This document shows, one piece after another, positions 43,469 through 55,845 of a stretch of DNA of 64,000 nucleotides (position 1 is the stretch's first letter; every line of letters starts with the position of its first letter). This DNA is from Anisus vortex. Lineage: Eukaryota > Mollusca > Gastropoda > Planorbidae. The translations under genes were made by a program, and so were the position numbers. Under the pieces are notes generated by a model. That model had not been told where the DNA came from. It saw only the letters and a list, made by a program, of their open reading frames with translations, and made no database searches. The stretch is from assembly GCA_949126835.1 (NCBI GenBank), contig OX421497.1, positions 14,761,679 to 14,825,678 on the forward strand, read 5' to 3'.

Positions 43469-44244
43469 TGACCCCTCTTATAAAATTATGTCAATTTTTT
43501 TAACTCCCTCCCTCACCCCATTCAAGCTAACAATGAGCTACGGCCGGCAAATATGTTTGATATAAATTAAAATGTCTACGAATAAATGTAATACATTTTT
43601 ACTAGTTTACCAGATTTCATAATGACTTCATAACATAGTATAATATTTTTTTACATAAGTATAGTTTGTAAATCACTTGTAAAAAATATATGATACAAAA
43701 AAGTATTTATTTATTATTTTCAATGTTTTCAATGTATTATTTCAAACAATGTTTGACAAAAAAGTTAAAATATATAGTTTGGTGTAAACCTCATCTAATA
43801 TCCTCCATGTGTGTAACTATTTAAAAAAAAACTATCGCGGCAAAATATAATATCGATTAATTAAAACAATGGTATAATAATTCTAAAAAAAAAATTGTTT
43901 AAATTGTGAGCATTACACCAGTTAAATAAAAAATAATAACAGATGAAATAATGTTATTCATTGAAAAGAATGCAAATGAAAAGATCATAATATATGCTAC
44001 GTTAGATGATTAGTTTAATTTCCCCCCTCCCACCCCCTCAATAAAACTAACAGTATATTACAATTGTGACTATTTTTATAAATACGAATAAATTGAATAC
44101 ATTTTTTCTAGTTTACCAGATTTCGGATTAACAATGTTAACATATTCTAATATATCTTACTTTGTTTTGCCTATATAAGCTAATCATACACATTTTTTAT
44201 GAAACATTCGTAAACATGTGTATTGAATAAAAAAAAAGGTGGAT

Positions 44245-44410
44245 ACTAATACAGAGTATACTACTTACAGTGTAGAGTATACTGCTACAGTGTATACTAT
44301 TTACAGTGTAGAGTATACTGCTACAGTGTACACTATATACAGTGTAGTTTATACTACTACAGTGTACACTATATACAGTGTAGTGTATACTACTACAGTG
44401 TATACTAGAC
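44245..44410. repeat. 36-bp minisatellite in copy C
   Basis: About four to five units of a 36-bp motif alternating CTACAGTGTACACTATATA and CAGTGTAGTGTATA. Because 36 is a multiple of three it reads as an open frame of VYTIYSVVYTTT-like repeats, an artefact of the period. Confidence 0.85.
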
Positions 44411-45031
44411 TATATACAGTTATACAGATTTTATACCAAAAATAAGATTTTTTTCCAAAAAGCTTCATCTAATCCTGTTATTAATTAAACGTCAAACTAC
44501 CTTACTATTAATTAATAAGTAAATATTTTATTTGTTTTAATCTAAAATATATTGAAGTTTAATCTAAAATATATTGAAAACGTTATAATCTAAATAAGCC
44601 TCGAGGGCCGCATGCTATTATTTGCCAGCGCGCATGTCACCCACTGGCTGTAGTTTGCACACCCCTGCATTACATATTAATAAATTAGACTTGTTCTTGC
44701 TTTAAATTATATCTATTATCAGTGTTGGTGCGCAGCAGTAGTCTAAGCAAGAAATTAAACTTCTTTCTGTTGCTGTACGGGTATTTCCGAAACGTCATAT
44801 CTGCGACGCAACAAAACACCGCTATTGAAAGCCGCGCTACACGTGGGTCGAGCAACGACGTGTTTTTTTATGGCCAAAATGAATTATCTACGACACATCT
44901 AATGGATATTTTTTGTCTAACGTTCATTTTCGATATTTATTTGTGGGGCCGAAAAGTTGTAATTTTTTTTAGGTGAAACAAGTCGTGCATTAAAATATGA
45001 AGAAAATCGTTAGCGCTTTTGAAGAAAAAAT

Positions 45032-45035
<4 letters not shown>

Positions 45036-45065
<30 letters not shown>

Positions 45066-45113
45066 CCTATACTATAATACGAGTTAAAATTGTATGTATA
45101 TATATATATATAT
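45036..45113. repeat. (TA)n junction between inverted copies C and D
   Basis: Two TA runs flank TCCTATACTATAATACGAGT. Copies C and D are arranged tail-to-tail around it, giving a large inverted repeat. Confidence 0.75.
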
Positions 45114-46832
45114 GTCTGGAAATTTTCTTCAAAAGCGCTCTAACGATTATCTTCATGTTTTAATGCACTACTTGTTTCACCTAAAAAAAAATCGACAGCT
45201 TTTCGGCCCCACAAATAAAAATCGGAAATGGACGTTAAACAAAAATACACATTAGATTTATCGTAGATATTGATTTTGGCCGTGAAAACATGCCATTGCT
45301 CGACCCACATGTAGTGCGGCTTTCAAGAGCGGTGTTTTGTTGCGTCGCAGTTATGACGTTTCGGGAATACCCGTAGGCTTACTACAGCAGAAAGACGTTA
45401 ATTTCTTGTTTAAACTACTGTTGCGCACCGATGATAGAAATAATTTAAAGCAAGACCAAGTGTAATTTATGTAATGCAGGGGTGTCTAAACTACAGCCAG
45501 TGGGTAACGCGCGGGCGGACAAATGATAGTATGCGGCCCTCGCGGCTTATTTAGATTAGAACGTCTTCAATATATTTTAGATTAAACTTCAATATATTTT
45601 AGATTAAATTTAAAAAAAAAGAAAAACAAATACATATTTACGAATTATCTAATGCTCAGATAATAGTTTGCCGTTTTAATAATAACAGAATTAGATGAAG
45701 TTTCACCAAACTAAAGGTCTATTTTTAACTTTCTTTTATCTGACATTTTTTTGAAAAAAAAACAACCTCTAAAACTTTTTGTGTGTTAAACAATGAATAG
45801 CTGTATATAGTGTACACTGTAGCAGATTACACTACACTGTATATAGTGTTCACTGTAGCAGTATACACTACGATGTATATAGCATACATTGTAGCAGTAT
45901 ACTCTACACTGTAAATAATAAACACTGTATTAGTATCCACTTTTTTAAAAATTCAATGAATGTTTCATTAAAAATATGTATGATTTGCTTATAAAGGCCT
46001 ACCAAAGTAAGATATATTAGAATATGTTAACATTGTCAATTCGCGAAATCTGGTAAACTAGAAAAGATGTAAATTCAGTATATTCGTATTTTCCTTGTAA
46101 CAATAGTTAGAAGTGTAATATACTGTTAGTTTTATTGAGGGGCGGGGGGGGGGGGGGGAGAAACTAAACACATCATCTAACGAAGCCTATATATATTATA
46201 ATCTTTTCATTTGCAGTCTTTTCAATGAATAACCTAATTTCACCGTTAATTATTTAGTATTTAAGTTTAATGCTCAAAATGTAAAAAAAAAAATTAAAAA
46301 TGTTTATATTAATCAATATTATATTTTGCCGCGATAGTTTATTTTAAATAGTAACACAAATGGAGGATATTAAATAATGTTAACACCAAACTATATTTTT
46401 TTACTTTTTTGTCAAACAATGTTTGGAATAATACATTGAAAACATTGAAAATCTCTATATATAAAAAGATCGTGTTTGTGTCCCCACGGATCCCCATTGG
46501 TCAATTTGTGAGTTTGTGTCACTGACTTATTTAGGCCTAGTCCTATATACTGTCTAATAGCTTTTCACATCTGACATGAGCCTTCTCTAGCTTATTTGTT
46601 AACGTAGAGGACTGCTGTGCGGGCGACCAGGGTTCAATTCTCCAGTTAGACTATGCCTATTTTTTTTACCCGATTAACATTTATTCGTAGACCTTTTTAA
46701 TTCATATCAAACATATTTGCCGGCCGTAACTCATTGTTAGCTTGAATGGGTTGAGGGAGGGAGTTAAAAAAATTGACATAATTTTATAGGAAAGTTTGAC
46801 AGTTTTTAAAGTTAATTAAATAATTAATTAAT

Positions 46833-47185
46833 TGGTCATTTATATAGCGCCTCACTCCATGTTAATAAAAGCATGCTCAGCGCGCTCACAAAATCGAAAC
46901 GACAATAACACTCTAAAATAGTTTTAAACAAGGTTTCGGCCGATGGAGGCACAAAACGACAATAACATTTTAAAATAGTTTCAAAAAAGTTTTTGCTGAT
47001 GGATGTGTATTTGATCAATTTAGTTGAAAAGAAAAGTCTTATATTATTCTTGAATGCCTTTTTTGACACAGAGTTTTTCAGTGTCTCAGGTAAGCCGTTC
47101 CACAGTGAAGGCGCCACAGATTCAAACGAGCGTACACCAATAGGGGAAGGGGTAGAAGAACTAAAAATTGTAACGTAATTCACAA
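46833..47185 (-). mobile_element. L2/CR1-like 3' fragment in copy D (first)
   Basis: The minus strand reads IGVRSFESVAPSLWNGLPET and FKNNIRLFFSTKLI, the C-terminus of CR1/L2-type LINE proteins, then a TATATAAATGACCAATTAAT-type tail. 5'-truncated. Confidence 0.72.
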
Positions 47186-47221
47186 TATTTTAAATTTAAA
47201 CTTTTCATTTTCAGTCTTTTA

Positions 47222-47838
47222 AATAATAATAATAATAATAATAATATTTGTATAGCGCTGCCAACAAACATAATGTAAGCTCAGAGCGCGTTTAACATAC
47301 AACTAAGAATACGGATATTACACAAGGCCAGGTGACAAAGCTAAATTGATGATTAAAAAAAAGGCAAAACAAATAAATGTAGCATTATCCGACCCAACCC
47401 ATAAATAAGACAGTAAGTTTCTAAAGCATGTTAAATGTTATCGAAGGTAAATATTAAAATAATGAGTTTTTAAGTTCTTTTTGAAAGTAACAGTAGAGCT
47501 TGTTCGCCTCAGTTGAATAAGGATTCCACACCTTCGGACCGGATACTGAGAAGGCTCTAAGGCCAACGGTCGCCAGAGTGAAACGGGGCTCTTCCAGAAG
47601 CGATGAGTTTGCAGAACGAAGTGTTCTTTGCGGGACATAAGGTCTGATTAGTGCCTTGAGATAGGACGGAAACTCGTTATTAAAAATGCACTGATGGCAA
47701 AGTTGCGCCACTTTATACTCAATTCTGGCTTTCACGGGGAGCCAGTGGAGCGAGCGTAGAAGGGCAGTTCCCGAGTCTCTTTTAGACTTGCACATAAACA
47801 AACGCGCAGTACTTTTATGTATTCGTTGTAGCGTGGCG
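47222..47838 (-). mobile_element. L2/CR1-like 3' fragment in copy D (second)
   Basis: The minus strand reads LLRSLHWLPVKARIEYKVAQ, SYLKALIRPYVPQRTLRSAN and AFSVSGPKVWN, then frameshifts. The 3' end carries GCGCTATACAAATATTATT and a (TAA)n tail (plus 47224-47249), typical of the clade. A different subfamily from the first fragment. Confidence 0.75.
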
Positions 47839-49952
47839 ATTTAATGACATAAATGACATATAATTCTGTTGGATTTAAAACTGACAACTCTAGCCTACAT
47901 GTTTTTTTTTTGGTTTAAAATGAGATTAAGCTGTTGTTTTTTGCTGTTGTTGTTGTTGTTTTGTTGTTGTTTTTTTTTTGGGGGGGGGGGGGTTATCGGG
48001 CAAAATCTAGATATTAGACTGCACAAATAAAAATCTGCTTCGACTGTTAGAATTTAAAGCCCATGTTATTCATAGTAGAAAAAAGAAAAAAAAACAAATA
48101 CAATTTATTGGTCTGGTAAAGAAGTATTTTTAAAATTTATACACTGTTATTTTACCTACACATGATGTTAAGGTACAAGCGCCTGCTCTTTATTACCGAT
48201 CGAATGATCGGTCACCTGGTACTATATATATATATGTGTATATATGTCTGGAAATTTTCTTCAAAAGCGCTCTAACGATTATCTTCATGTTTTAATGCAC
48301 TACTTGTTTCACCTAAAAAAAAATCTACAGCTTTTCGGCCCCACAAATAAAAATCGGAAATGGACGTTAAACAAAAATACACATTAGATTTATCGTAGAT
48401 ATTGATTTTGGCCGTGAAAACATGCCCTTGCTCGACCCACATGTAGTGCGGCTTTCAAGAGCGGTGTTTTGTTGCGTCGCAGTTATGACGTTTCGGGAAT
48501 ACCCGTAGGCTTACTACAGCAGAAAGAAGTTTAATTTCTTGTTTAAACTACTGTTGCGCACCGATGATAGAAATAATTTAAAGCAAGACCAAGTGTAATT
48601 TATGTAATGCAGGGGTGTCCAAACTACAGCCAGTGGGTAACGCGCGGGCGGACAAATGATAGTATGCGGCCCTCGCGGCTTATTTAGATTTGAACGTCTA
48701 CCAATATATTTTAGATTAAACTTCAATATATTTTAGATTAAATTTTAAAAAAAAGAAAACAAATACATATTTACGAATTATCTAATAGTGAGATAATAGT
48801 TTGCCGTTTAAATAATAACAGAATTAGAAGAACTTTCACCAAACTAAAGGTCTATTTGTAACTTTCTTTTATCTGACATTTTTTGAAAAAAAACAACCTC
48901 TAAAACTTTTTTTGTGTTTAAACAATGAATAGCTGTATATAGTGTACACTGTAGCAGATTACACTGCACTGTATATAGTGTTCACTGTAGCAGTATACAC
49001 TACGCTGTATATAGCATACAACGTAGCAGTATACTCTACACTGTAAATAATAAACACTGTTTTAGTATTCACTTTTTTAAAAATTCAATTAATGTTTCAT
49101 TAAAAATGTGTATGATTTGCTTAAAAAGGCCTACCAAAGTAAGATATATTAGAATATGTTAACATTGTCAATTTGAAATCTGGTAAACTAGAAAAGATGT
49201 AAATTCAGTATATTCGTATTTTCCTTATAACAATAGTCAGAAGTGTAATATACTGTTAGTTTTATTGAGGGGCGGGGGGGGGGGAGAGAAATTAAACACA
49301 TTATCTAACGAAGCCTACATATATTATGATCTTTTCATTTGCAGTCTTTTCAATGAATAACATAATTTTACCTTTAATTATTTAGTATTTAAGTTTAATG
49401 CTCAAAATTAAAAAAAAATGTTTATCATACCATTGTTTTAATTAATCAATATTATATTTTACCGCGATAGTTTATTATAAATAGTAACACAAATGGAGGA
49501 TATTAAATAATGTTAACACCAAACTATATTTTTTTACTTTTTTCGTAAAACAATGTTTGGAATAATACATTGAAAACATTGAAAATCTCTATATATAAAA
49601 AGATCGTGTTTGTGTCCCCACGGATCCCTATTGTGTCACTGACTTTTTTAGGCCTAGTCCTATATACTGTCTAATAGCTTTTTACATCTGACATGTGCCT
49701 TCTCTAGCTAAGTTGTTAACGTAGAGGACTGCTGTGCGTGCGAGCGGGTTCGATTCTCCAGTTAGACTATGCCTATTTTTTTTACCCGATTTACATTTAT
49801 TCGTAGACCTTTTTAATTCCTATCAAACATATTTGCCGGCCGTAACTCATTGTTAGCTTGAATGGGTTGAGGGAGGGAGTTGAAAAAATTGACATAATTT
49901 TATAGGAAAGTTTGACAGTTGTTTAAGTTAAATAATTAATTAATTAATTGGT

Positions 49953-50300
49953 TATTTATATAGCGCCTCACTCCATACTAATAAAAGCATGCTCGGCGCG
50001 CTCACAAAATCGAAACGACAATAACGCTCTAAAATAGTTTTAAACAAGGTTTCGGCCGATGGAGGCACGAAACGACAATAACATTTTAAAATAGTTTCAA
50101 ACAAGTTTTTTGCTGATGGATGTGTATTTGATCAATTTAGTTGAAAAGAAAAGTCTTCAAATTCTTCTTGAAAGCCTTTTTTGACATAGAGTTTTTCAGT
50201 GTCTCAGGTAAGCCGTTCCACAGTGAAGGCGCCACAGATTCAAACGAGCGTACACCAATAGGGGAAGGGGTAGAAGAACTAAAAATTGTAACGTAATTCA
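49953..50300 (-). mobile_element. L2/CR1-like 3' fragment in copy E (first)
   Basis: Counterpart of 46833-47185 with scattered substitutions and the same insertion point; carries GVRSFESVAPSLWNGLPET on the minus strand. Confidence 0.68.
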
Positions 50301-50337
50301 CGATATTTTAAATTTAAACTTTTCATTTTCAGTCTTT

Positions 50338-50940
50338 TAAATAATAATAATAATAATATTTGTAAAGCGCTGCCAACAAACATAATGTAAGCTCAGAGCG
50401 CGTTTAACATACAACTAAGAATACGGATATTACACTAGGCCAGGTGACAGAGCTAAATTGATGATAAAAAACAAGACAAAACAAATAAATGTAGCATTAA
50501 CCGACTTAACCCATAAATAAGACAGTAAGTTTCTAAAGCATGTTAAATGTTATCGAAGGTAAATATTGAAATAATGAGTTTTTAAGTTCTTTTTGAAAGT
50601 AACAGTAGAGCTTGTTCGCCTCAGTTGAATGGGAAGTTGATTCCACACTTTCGGACCTGATACTGAGAAGGCTCTAAGGCCAACGGTCGTCAGAGAGAAA
50701 CGGGGCTCTTCCAGAAGCGATGAGTTTGTAGAACAAAGTGTTCTTTGCGGGACATAAGGTCTGATTAGTGCCTTGAGATAGGACGGAAACTCGTATTTAA
50801 AAATGCACTGATGGCAAAGTAGCGCCACTTTATACTCAATTCTGGAGCGAGCTTAGAAGGGCAGTTCCCGAGTCTCTTTTAGACTTGCACATAAACAAAC
50901 GCGCAGTACTTTTATGTATTCGTTGTAGCCTGGCGATTTA
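50338..50940 (-). mobile_element. L2/CR1-like 3' fragment in copy E (second)
   Basis: Counterpart of 47222-47838. The minus strand reads SYLKALIRPYVPQRTLCSTN, AFSVSGPKVWNQLPIQLRR and FKKNLKTHYF to a stop, with a (TAA)n tail at 50342-50357. A short deletion near 50843 removes part of the LPVKAR region present in copy D. Confidence 0.72.
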
Positions 50941-51299
50941 ATGACATAAATGACATATATTTCTGTTGGATTTAAAACTGACAACTCTAGCCTTCATGTT
51001 TTTTTTTGGTTTAAAATGAGATTAAGCTGTTGTTGTTTTTTTTTTTGTTTTTTTTTTTTTGGGGGGGGGGGGGGTTATCGGTCAAAATCTAGATATTAGA
51101 CTGCACAAATAAAAATCTGCTTCGACTGTTAGAATTTAAAGCCCATGTTATTCATAGTAGAAAAAAGAAAAAAGACAAATACAATTTATTGGTCTGGTAA
51201 AGAAGTATTTTTAAAATGTATGCACTGTTGTTTTACATACACATGATGTTAAGGTACAAGCGCCTGCTCTTTATTACCGATCGAATGATCGGTCACCTG

Positions 51300-51303
<4 letters not shown>

Positions 51304-51360
<57 letters not shown>

Positions 51361-51385
51361 TATACTATAATACGAGTTAAAATTG

Positions 51386-51420
<35 letters not shown>
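51304..51420. repeat. (TA)n junction between copies E and F
   Basis: About 55 bp and 30 bp TA runs around TCCTATACTATAATACGAGT. Same junction type as between C and D. Confidence 0.85.
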
Positions 51421-51422
<2 letters not shown>

Positions 51423-53627
51423 AAAATTTCTTCAAAAGCGCTCTAACGATTATCTTCATGTTTTAATGCACGACTTGTTACACCTAAAAAAAAATCTACA
51501 GCTTTTCGGCCTCACAATTAAAAATCGGAAACGAACGTTAGACAAAAATATTCATTAGATTTATCGTTGATAATTGATTTTGGCCGTGAAAACATGCCAT
51601 TTCTCGACCCACGTGTAGTGCGGCTTTCAAGAGCGGTGTTTTGTTGCGTCGCAGATATGACGTTTCGGAAATACCCGTACAGCAACAGAAAGAGGTTTAA
51701 TTTATTGTTTAGACTACTGGTAACTGTTGCGCACCGGCACCGATAACAGATATAATTTATAGTAAGACCAAGTGTAATTTATGTAATGCAGGGGTGTGCA
51801 AACTACAGCCAGTGGGTGACAAATAATAGTATGCGGCCCTCGAGGCTTTTTTAGATAATAATGTTTTCAATGTATTTTACATTAAACTTCAATATATTTT
51901 TAGACTAAAACAAATAAATATTTACGTTTTAATTAATAGTGAGATAATAGTTTACCTTTTAAATAATAACAAGATTAGATGAAGTTTCATCAAACTAAAG
52001 GTCTATTTTTAACTTTCTTTCATCTAACATTGTTTGGAAAAAAAACACGTCGAAATCTTTTTTTTTTTGGTACAAAAACTGTATAACTGTATATAGTCTA
52101 GTATACACTGTAGAAGTATACACTACACCGTATATAGTATACACTGTAGGAGTATACACTACACCGTATATAGTGTACACTGAAGCCGTATACACTACAC
52201 CGTATATAGTGTACACTGAAGCAGTATACACTACACCGTATATAGTGTACACTGTAGCATTATACACTACACCGTATATAGTGTACACTGTAGCAGTATA
52301 CACTACACCGTTTGTAGTATACAATGTAGTAGTATACTGTACACTATAAATAGTATACACTGTATTAGTATCCACTTTTTTTTTATTCAATACAAATGTT
52401 TACGAATGTTTCATTAAAATATGTATGATTTGCTTATATAGGTTAAACAAAGTAAGATATATTAGAATATGTTAACATTGTCAATTCGAAATCTGGTAAA
52501 CTAGAAAAGATGTATTCAATTTATTCGTAATTTCCTCATAACAATAGTCAGAAGTGTAATATACTGTTAGTTTTATTGAGGGGGTGGGGGTGCAAGGGGG
52601 GGGGATTAAGCAAATCATCTAACGTAGCCTATATTATAATCTTTTCATTTGCAGTCTTTTCAATGAATAACATAATTTCAACTTTAATTATTTAGTATTT
52701 AACTAGTGTAATGCTCAAAATTTAAACAATTTTTTAAAATGTTTATTATACCATTGTTTTAATTAATCGACATTATATTTTGCCGCGATAGTTTATTTAA
52801 ATAGTAACACACATAGAGGATATTAAAAAAGGTTTACACTAAACTATATATTACTTTACTTTTTACAATGTTTGGAATAATACATTGAAAACATTGAAAA
52901 TAATAAATAAATACTTTTTGTATAAGATATTTTTTACAAGTGATTTACAAACTTTACTTTAGATTTATATATGTGCCCAAGTAAGAAATTACTATTAGAC
53001 TATGTTACGAATTCAATATGAAATCTGGTAAACTAGAAAAAATGTATTACATTTATTCGTACACCTTTTTAATTTATGTCAAATTAACTTGTCGGCCGTA
53101 ACTCATTGTTAGCTTGAATGGGGTGACGAAGGGAGGGGTCACTAGAAAGTTTGACAGTTAGTCAAACGGGTAGAAGAACTACAAATTGTAACGTAATTCA
53201 CGATATATTAAATTTAAACTTTTCATTTTCAGTCTTTTAAATACATAACATAATGACATAAATGAGATATATTTCTGTTGGATTTAAAACTGACAACTCT
53301 AGACGACATGGTTTTTTTAGGGTTTGAAATGAGATTAAGCTGTTTAATTTTGTTATTTTTTATTATTATTTTTTTTTGTGGGGGGGGGGGCGAGGAGGTT
53401 ATCGGGCAAAATCTTTATATTAGACTGCACAAATAAAAATCTGCTTCGACTGTTCGAATTTAAAGCCCATGTTATTCATAATAGAAAAAGGAAAAAGACA
53501 AATATAATTTATAGGTCTGGTAAAGACGTATTTTTTAAATTTATGCACTGTTGTTTTACATACACATTATGTTATGGTACAAGCGCCTGCTCTTTATTAC
53601 CGATCGAATGATCGGTCACCTGGTACT
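51421..53627 (-). repeat. Hairpin-ended repeat family, copy F
   Basis: Reverse orientation, ends CGATCGAATGATCGGTCACC plus TGGTACT. Lacks the L2-like insertions of D and E, so it shows the uninterrupted form (about 2.2 kb). It has the longest minisatellite of the set (52085-52365). Confidence 0.72.
52085..52365. repeat. 36-bp minisatellite, expanded, in copy F
   Basis: About eight 36-bp units (GTATACACTACACCGTATATAG-type), against four or five in copies C, D and E. On the minus strand it reads as a 131-codon frame of VYTIYGVVYTAS repeats with no start context or flanking homology to support translation. Confidence 0.85.
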
Positions 53628-53639
53628 ATATAATAATAT

Positions 53640-54755
53640 ATACAATTATTACTCGTATTATAGTATAGGATTATAGGATTAATAAAGTGTAAGATAATAT
53701 ATCTTTGTTGAAAAAAGAACAGTAAGGACATACAACAGAATGAAATAGTATACCCAAAGTGCAATTTTTCTTTTGAATAATTATGTGTTAACTAGTGTAC
53801 AATAAAGTCTTTTTATAATATTTACACATGCATAAAGTCTTTACACACATATACAAGCACACATAGACACACACACACGTATATATGTTTATGTGTGTAT
53901 CAATGTTTAAATCAATATTTTTTTCATTTTTTTTAAACGCTGATAACATTAAATTTATAAAGTCAAAAAGTGTAATTATCTGAATTAAAAATTTAAAGAT
54001 ATTTTCATAACTTTAGGTAAATTGTAGAGCTAGAAAGAATGATAAGGAAAAACTACAGTCAGTTTTACAGTGCAGTGTCAGTTTAATAAAATAGCACACT
54101 AATTGTCTCAATTTGACCTAAACTTAGATAGACTTAAAAGCTAGTATAGGATCTTGACTCAGTATAATATCTGGACAGACTAAGAGCACATGTGCTTTTG
54201 CCCATTTCTTTACATTTAAATATTACTTATATTTGGCTATATTTCACTTGACTAAATTATCTACAAACGACATTAGATGTAGTCTAATATTATACGTACG
54301 GTAGATAAAATTCAGCAAATTTCTTGCTGCGCTAGTATTCATTAAATAGTGGATAATCAAATGTCTGTTGTCGTTTTAAGTGCCAAGCTAAATAACAAGT
54401 CTACTTTGTTTAATGAGCCAGCGTACTCAATCAATAATTAAATAAATAGTATTTGGTAGGCCTATATAAAAGAAATCAAAGCACAATCAGAGAACACATC
54501 CATTCGGTCGACATGACAATGCCTATCAGCATAATGGTGCATGTCTTTTTTTCCATAACCCTTGTTTTCACATAAATATATCCTCCACCATGGGACAATA
54601 ATCACATGCTCGCTCCGGAAAGATCCGCATATACCTGAAACCTGCTCTATAGTGTGATAAACGATAAAATAAATTATAAAATGTGCAACTACTTTAAAAT
54701 ATGTTTAAAGATATATAGATGTGAAATACGTGTAGTAAGGACCTATAGACGCAAT
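53640..54755. other. 3' flank of the right EGF/FN3-family gene
   Basis: AT-rich, with CA/TG-type short repeats near 53850-53900. No gene or named element recognised. The transcript end of the paralogue should lie here, but no convincing poly(A) signal was identified. Confidence 0.4.
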
Positions 54756-54835
54756 TCAAACAAATGTGTCAACTTTAACGACATTAACGTATGTACGTGT
54801 TCCAGCAGCCTTCCTTTTATCATTCTCTTTCATCA
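54756..54835 (-). CDS. Candidate terminal exon, cytoplasmic tail with YVNV motif
   Basis: Reads VMKENDKRKAAGTRTYVNVV then KVDTFV and a stop at 54758-54756. A polypyrimidine tract and CAG (54845-54844) precede it. Using that AG with the upstream phase-1 donor gives only DIK and a stop. The next AG, nine bases down at 54837-54836 (ATAAAG|TG), gives the frame shown. The tail is basic and then carries TYVNV, a match to the pYxNx consensus bound by Grb2-type SH2 domains if phosphorylated. The acceptor choice is inferred, and an unseen intermediate exon is the alternative. Confidence 0.5.
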
Positions 54836-55309
54836 CTTTATGTCTGAAACAGACACAATGTACATATATAAGAAATCTTATACAAAATTTAAGTAAAATT
54901 TACTTTTTATTATAGAGTAAAAATAATTTTAATTACATAAATACTTTTTGTAAATATTATAAATAGGTTTTGTATTTTAAAAAAAAGTGTTTATTGAAAT
55001 AATACAGACGTGTGAATAAAAGATATTAGCTAAGCTGTCAATAAAACCGGTATCTAAATTGATTAAATAATGGTCTATTTATTTTAAAAACAAAAAGAAT
55101 GGAACCCCAAAGACCTCAACCGGCAGATTATTGTAAGTGTTTCGTAGCAAATTGATTATCAATTTATTTGAAATTATCGCCTATTTTATGTCCATATTTA
55201 TGTAAAATATATTAATTCAATTAATATTGTTAACCAGATATAGCTAAAATAATATACAAATATTATTTGTAGAATGGCATAGAAAGGTAAAAATGACTTC
55301 AATATTTAC

Positions 55310-55389
55310 CACTGTAATGATGATTATCTTGTTGAGTGTCAACTGTCATGTTGTAGACATTTATTTCTTCATTTGGTTTTCTACAACAA
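55310..55389 (-). CDS. Cytoplasmic exon of the right paralogue
   Basis: 80 nt; acceptor TTTTTTAG (55391-55390), donor GTG|GTAAAT (55309-55308); enters in phase 2 and leaves in phase 1. With two bases from the transmembrane exon it reads SCCRKPNEEINVYNMTVDTQ then QDNHHYS. The CC pair just inside the membrane could be palmitoylated. Two tyrosines (NVYNM, HHYS) are possible phosphorylation sites. The phase match with the transmembrane exon (AG|T) strongly supports the pairing. Confidence 0.72.
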
Positions 55390-55534
55390 CTAAAAAACAA
55401 CAACAATACTTTATGAAATACTCATTCACATGTTTTATAACTTAAACCAACATACACATTGGCAAATTTATACGTAAAACACAAAACATTGTATCATTTG
55501 TTGATAATCGAAAAGAAATGTATAAAAATGTTAC

Positions 55535-55625
55535 CTTTTTTTACATTTGCAACCCAGACATATGCTTACTGCAATGGTCACCAACAATAAGGCAGTTGAC
55601 ACCATTGGGAAGACTAAGCTGATAT
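55535..55625 (-). CDS. Transmembrane exon of the right paralogue
   Basis: 91 nt; acceptor ATTTCAG (55627-55626), donor AAAG|GTAACA (55534-55533); starts in phase 1, ends in phase 2. Encodes ISLVFPMVSTALLLVTIAVS, then ICLGCKCKK: a 20-odd-residue hydrophobic helix followed by a Cys/Lys stop-transfer sequence. The protein is thus a type I single-pass membrane protein with extracellular FN3 and probably EGF modules. Confidence 0.8.
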
Positions 55626-55845
55626 CTGAAATGAGAAAAACAGGGAAATTGCATAATGCAAGAATAAACGAAATGTGTGGCAATTTTATTGGAGCATCAC
55701 ATTTATGAATTTTTTCTTATAGAAAGCAAGTTATGAACAAACAAAGTTTTAAAACGTAAAATTATCAAAGAATAAATAACATGATATATCCTATACTATA
55801 AATACGAGAAAAAATAGTATATATGTATATATGATATATATATAT

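Larger units (their letters stand above)
42794..45035 (+). repeat. Hairpin-ended repeat family, copy C
   Basis: Starts AGTACCAGGTGACCGATC with the same hairpin and ends GCGCTTTTGAAGAAAAAATA. It carries a ~210-bp insertion (about 43255-43468) and a 36-bp minisatellite (44245-44410). It is followed across a (TA)n-rich junction by copy D in the opposite orientation. Confidence 0.7.
45114..48223 (-). repeat. Hairpin-ended repeat family, copy D
   Basis: Reverse orientation: starts GTCTGGAAATTTTCTTC and ends CGATCGAATGATCGGTCACC followed by TGGTACT. It contains a minisatellite (about 45795-45930), a G homopolymer (46142-46159), a tRNA-like segment (46590-46645), and two L2-like fragments that copies A, C and F lack. 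Copy E has both fragments at the same places, so D and E derive from one duplicated ancestor. Confidence 0.72.
48246..51304 (-). repeat. Hairpin-ended repeat family, copy E
   Basis: Near-duplicate of copy D in the same orientation, beginning GTCTGGAAATTTTCTTC 22 bp of TA-rich DNA after D ends. Landmarks are offset by about 3.12 kb (46833 against 49953). It has a minisatellite at about 48930-49055, a G homopolymer at 49272-49284 and the same two L2-like fragments. Confidence 0.73.

Noticed and set aside
44239..44445. Tyr/Thr-rich repeated ORF (plus) and the similar 131-codon minus frame at 51995-52390
   Set aside because: The frame is open only because a 36-bp minisatellite has a period divisible by three; no conserved start or flank.
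54654..54896. 80-codon plus-strand frame
   Set aside because: Antisense to the candidate terminal exon of the paralogue; no motif.
55096..55140. Plus-strand first exon MEPQRPQPADY followed by GTAAGTG
   Set aside because: Only a start and a donor; no downstream plus-strand exon, and it lies in an intron of the minus-strand gene.
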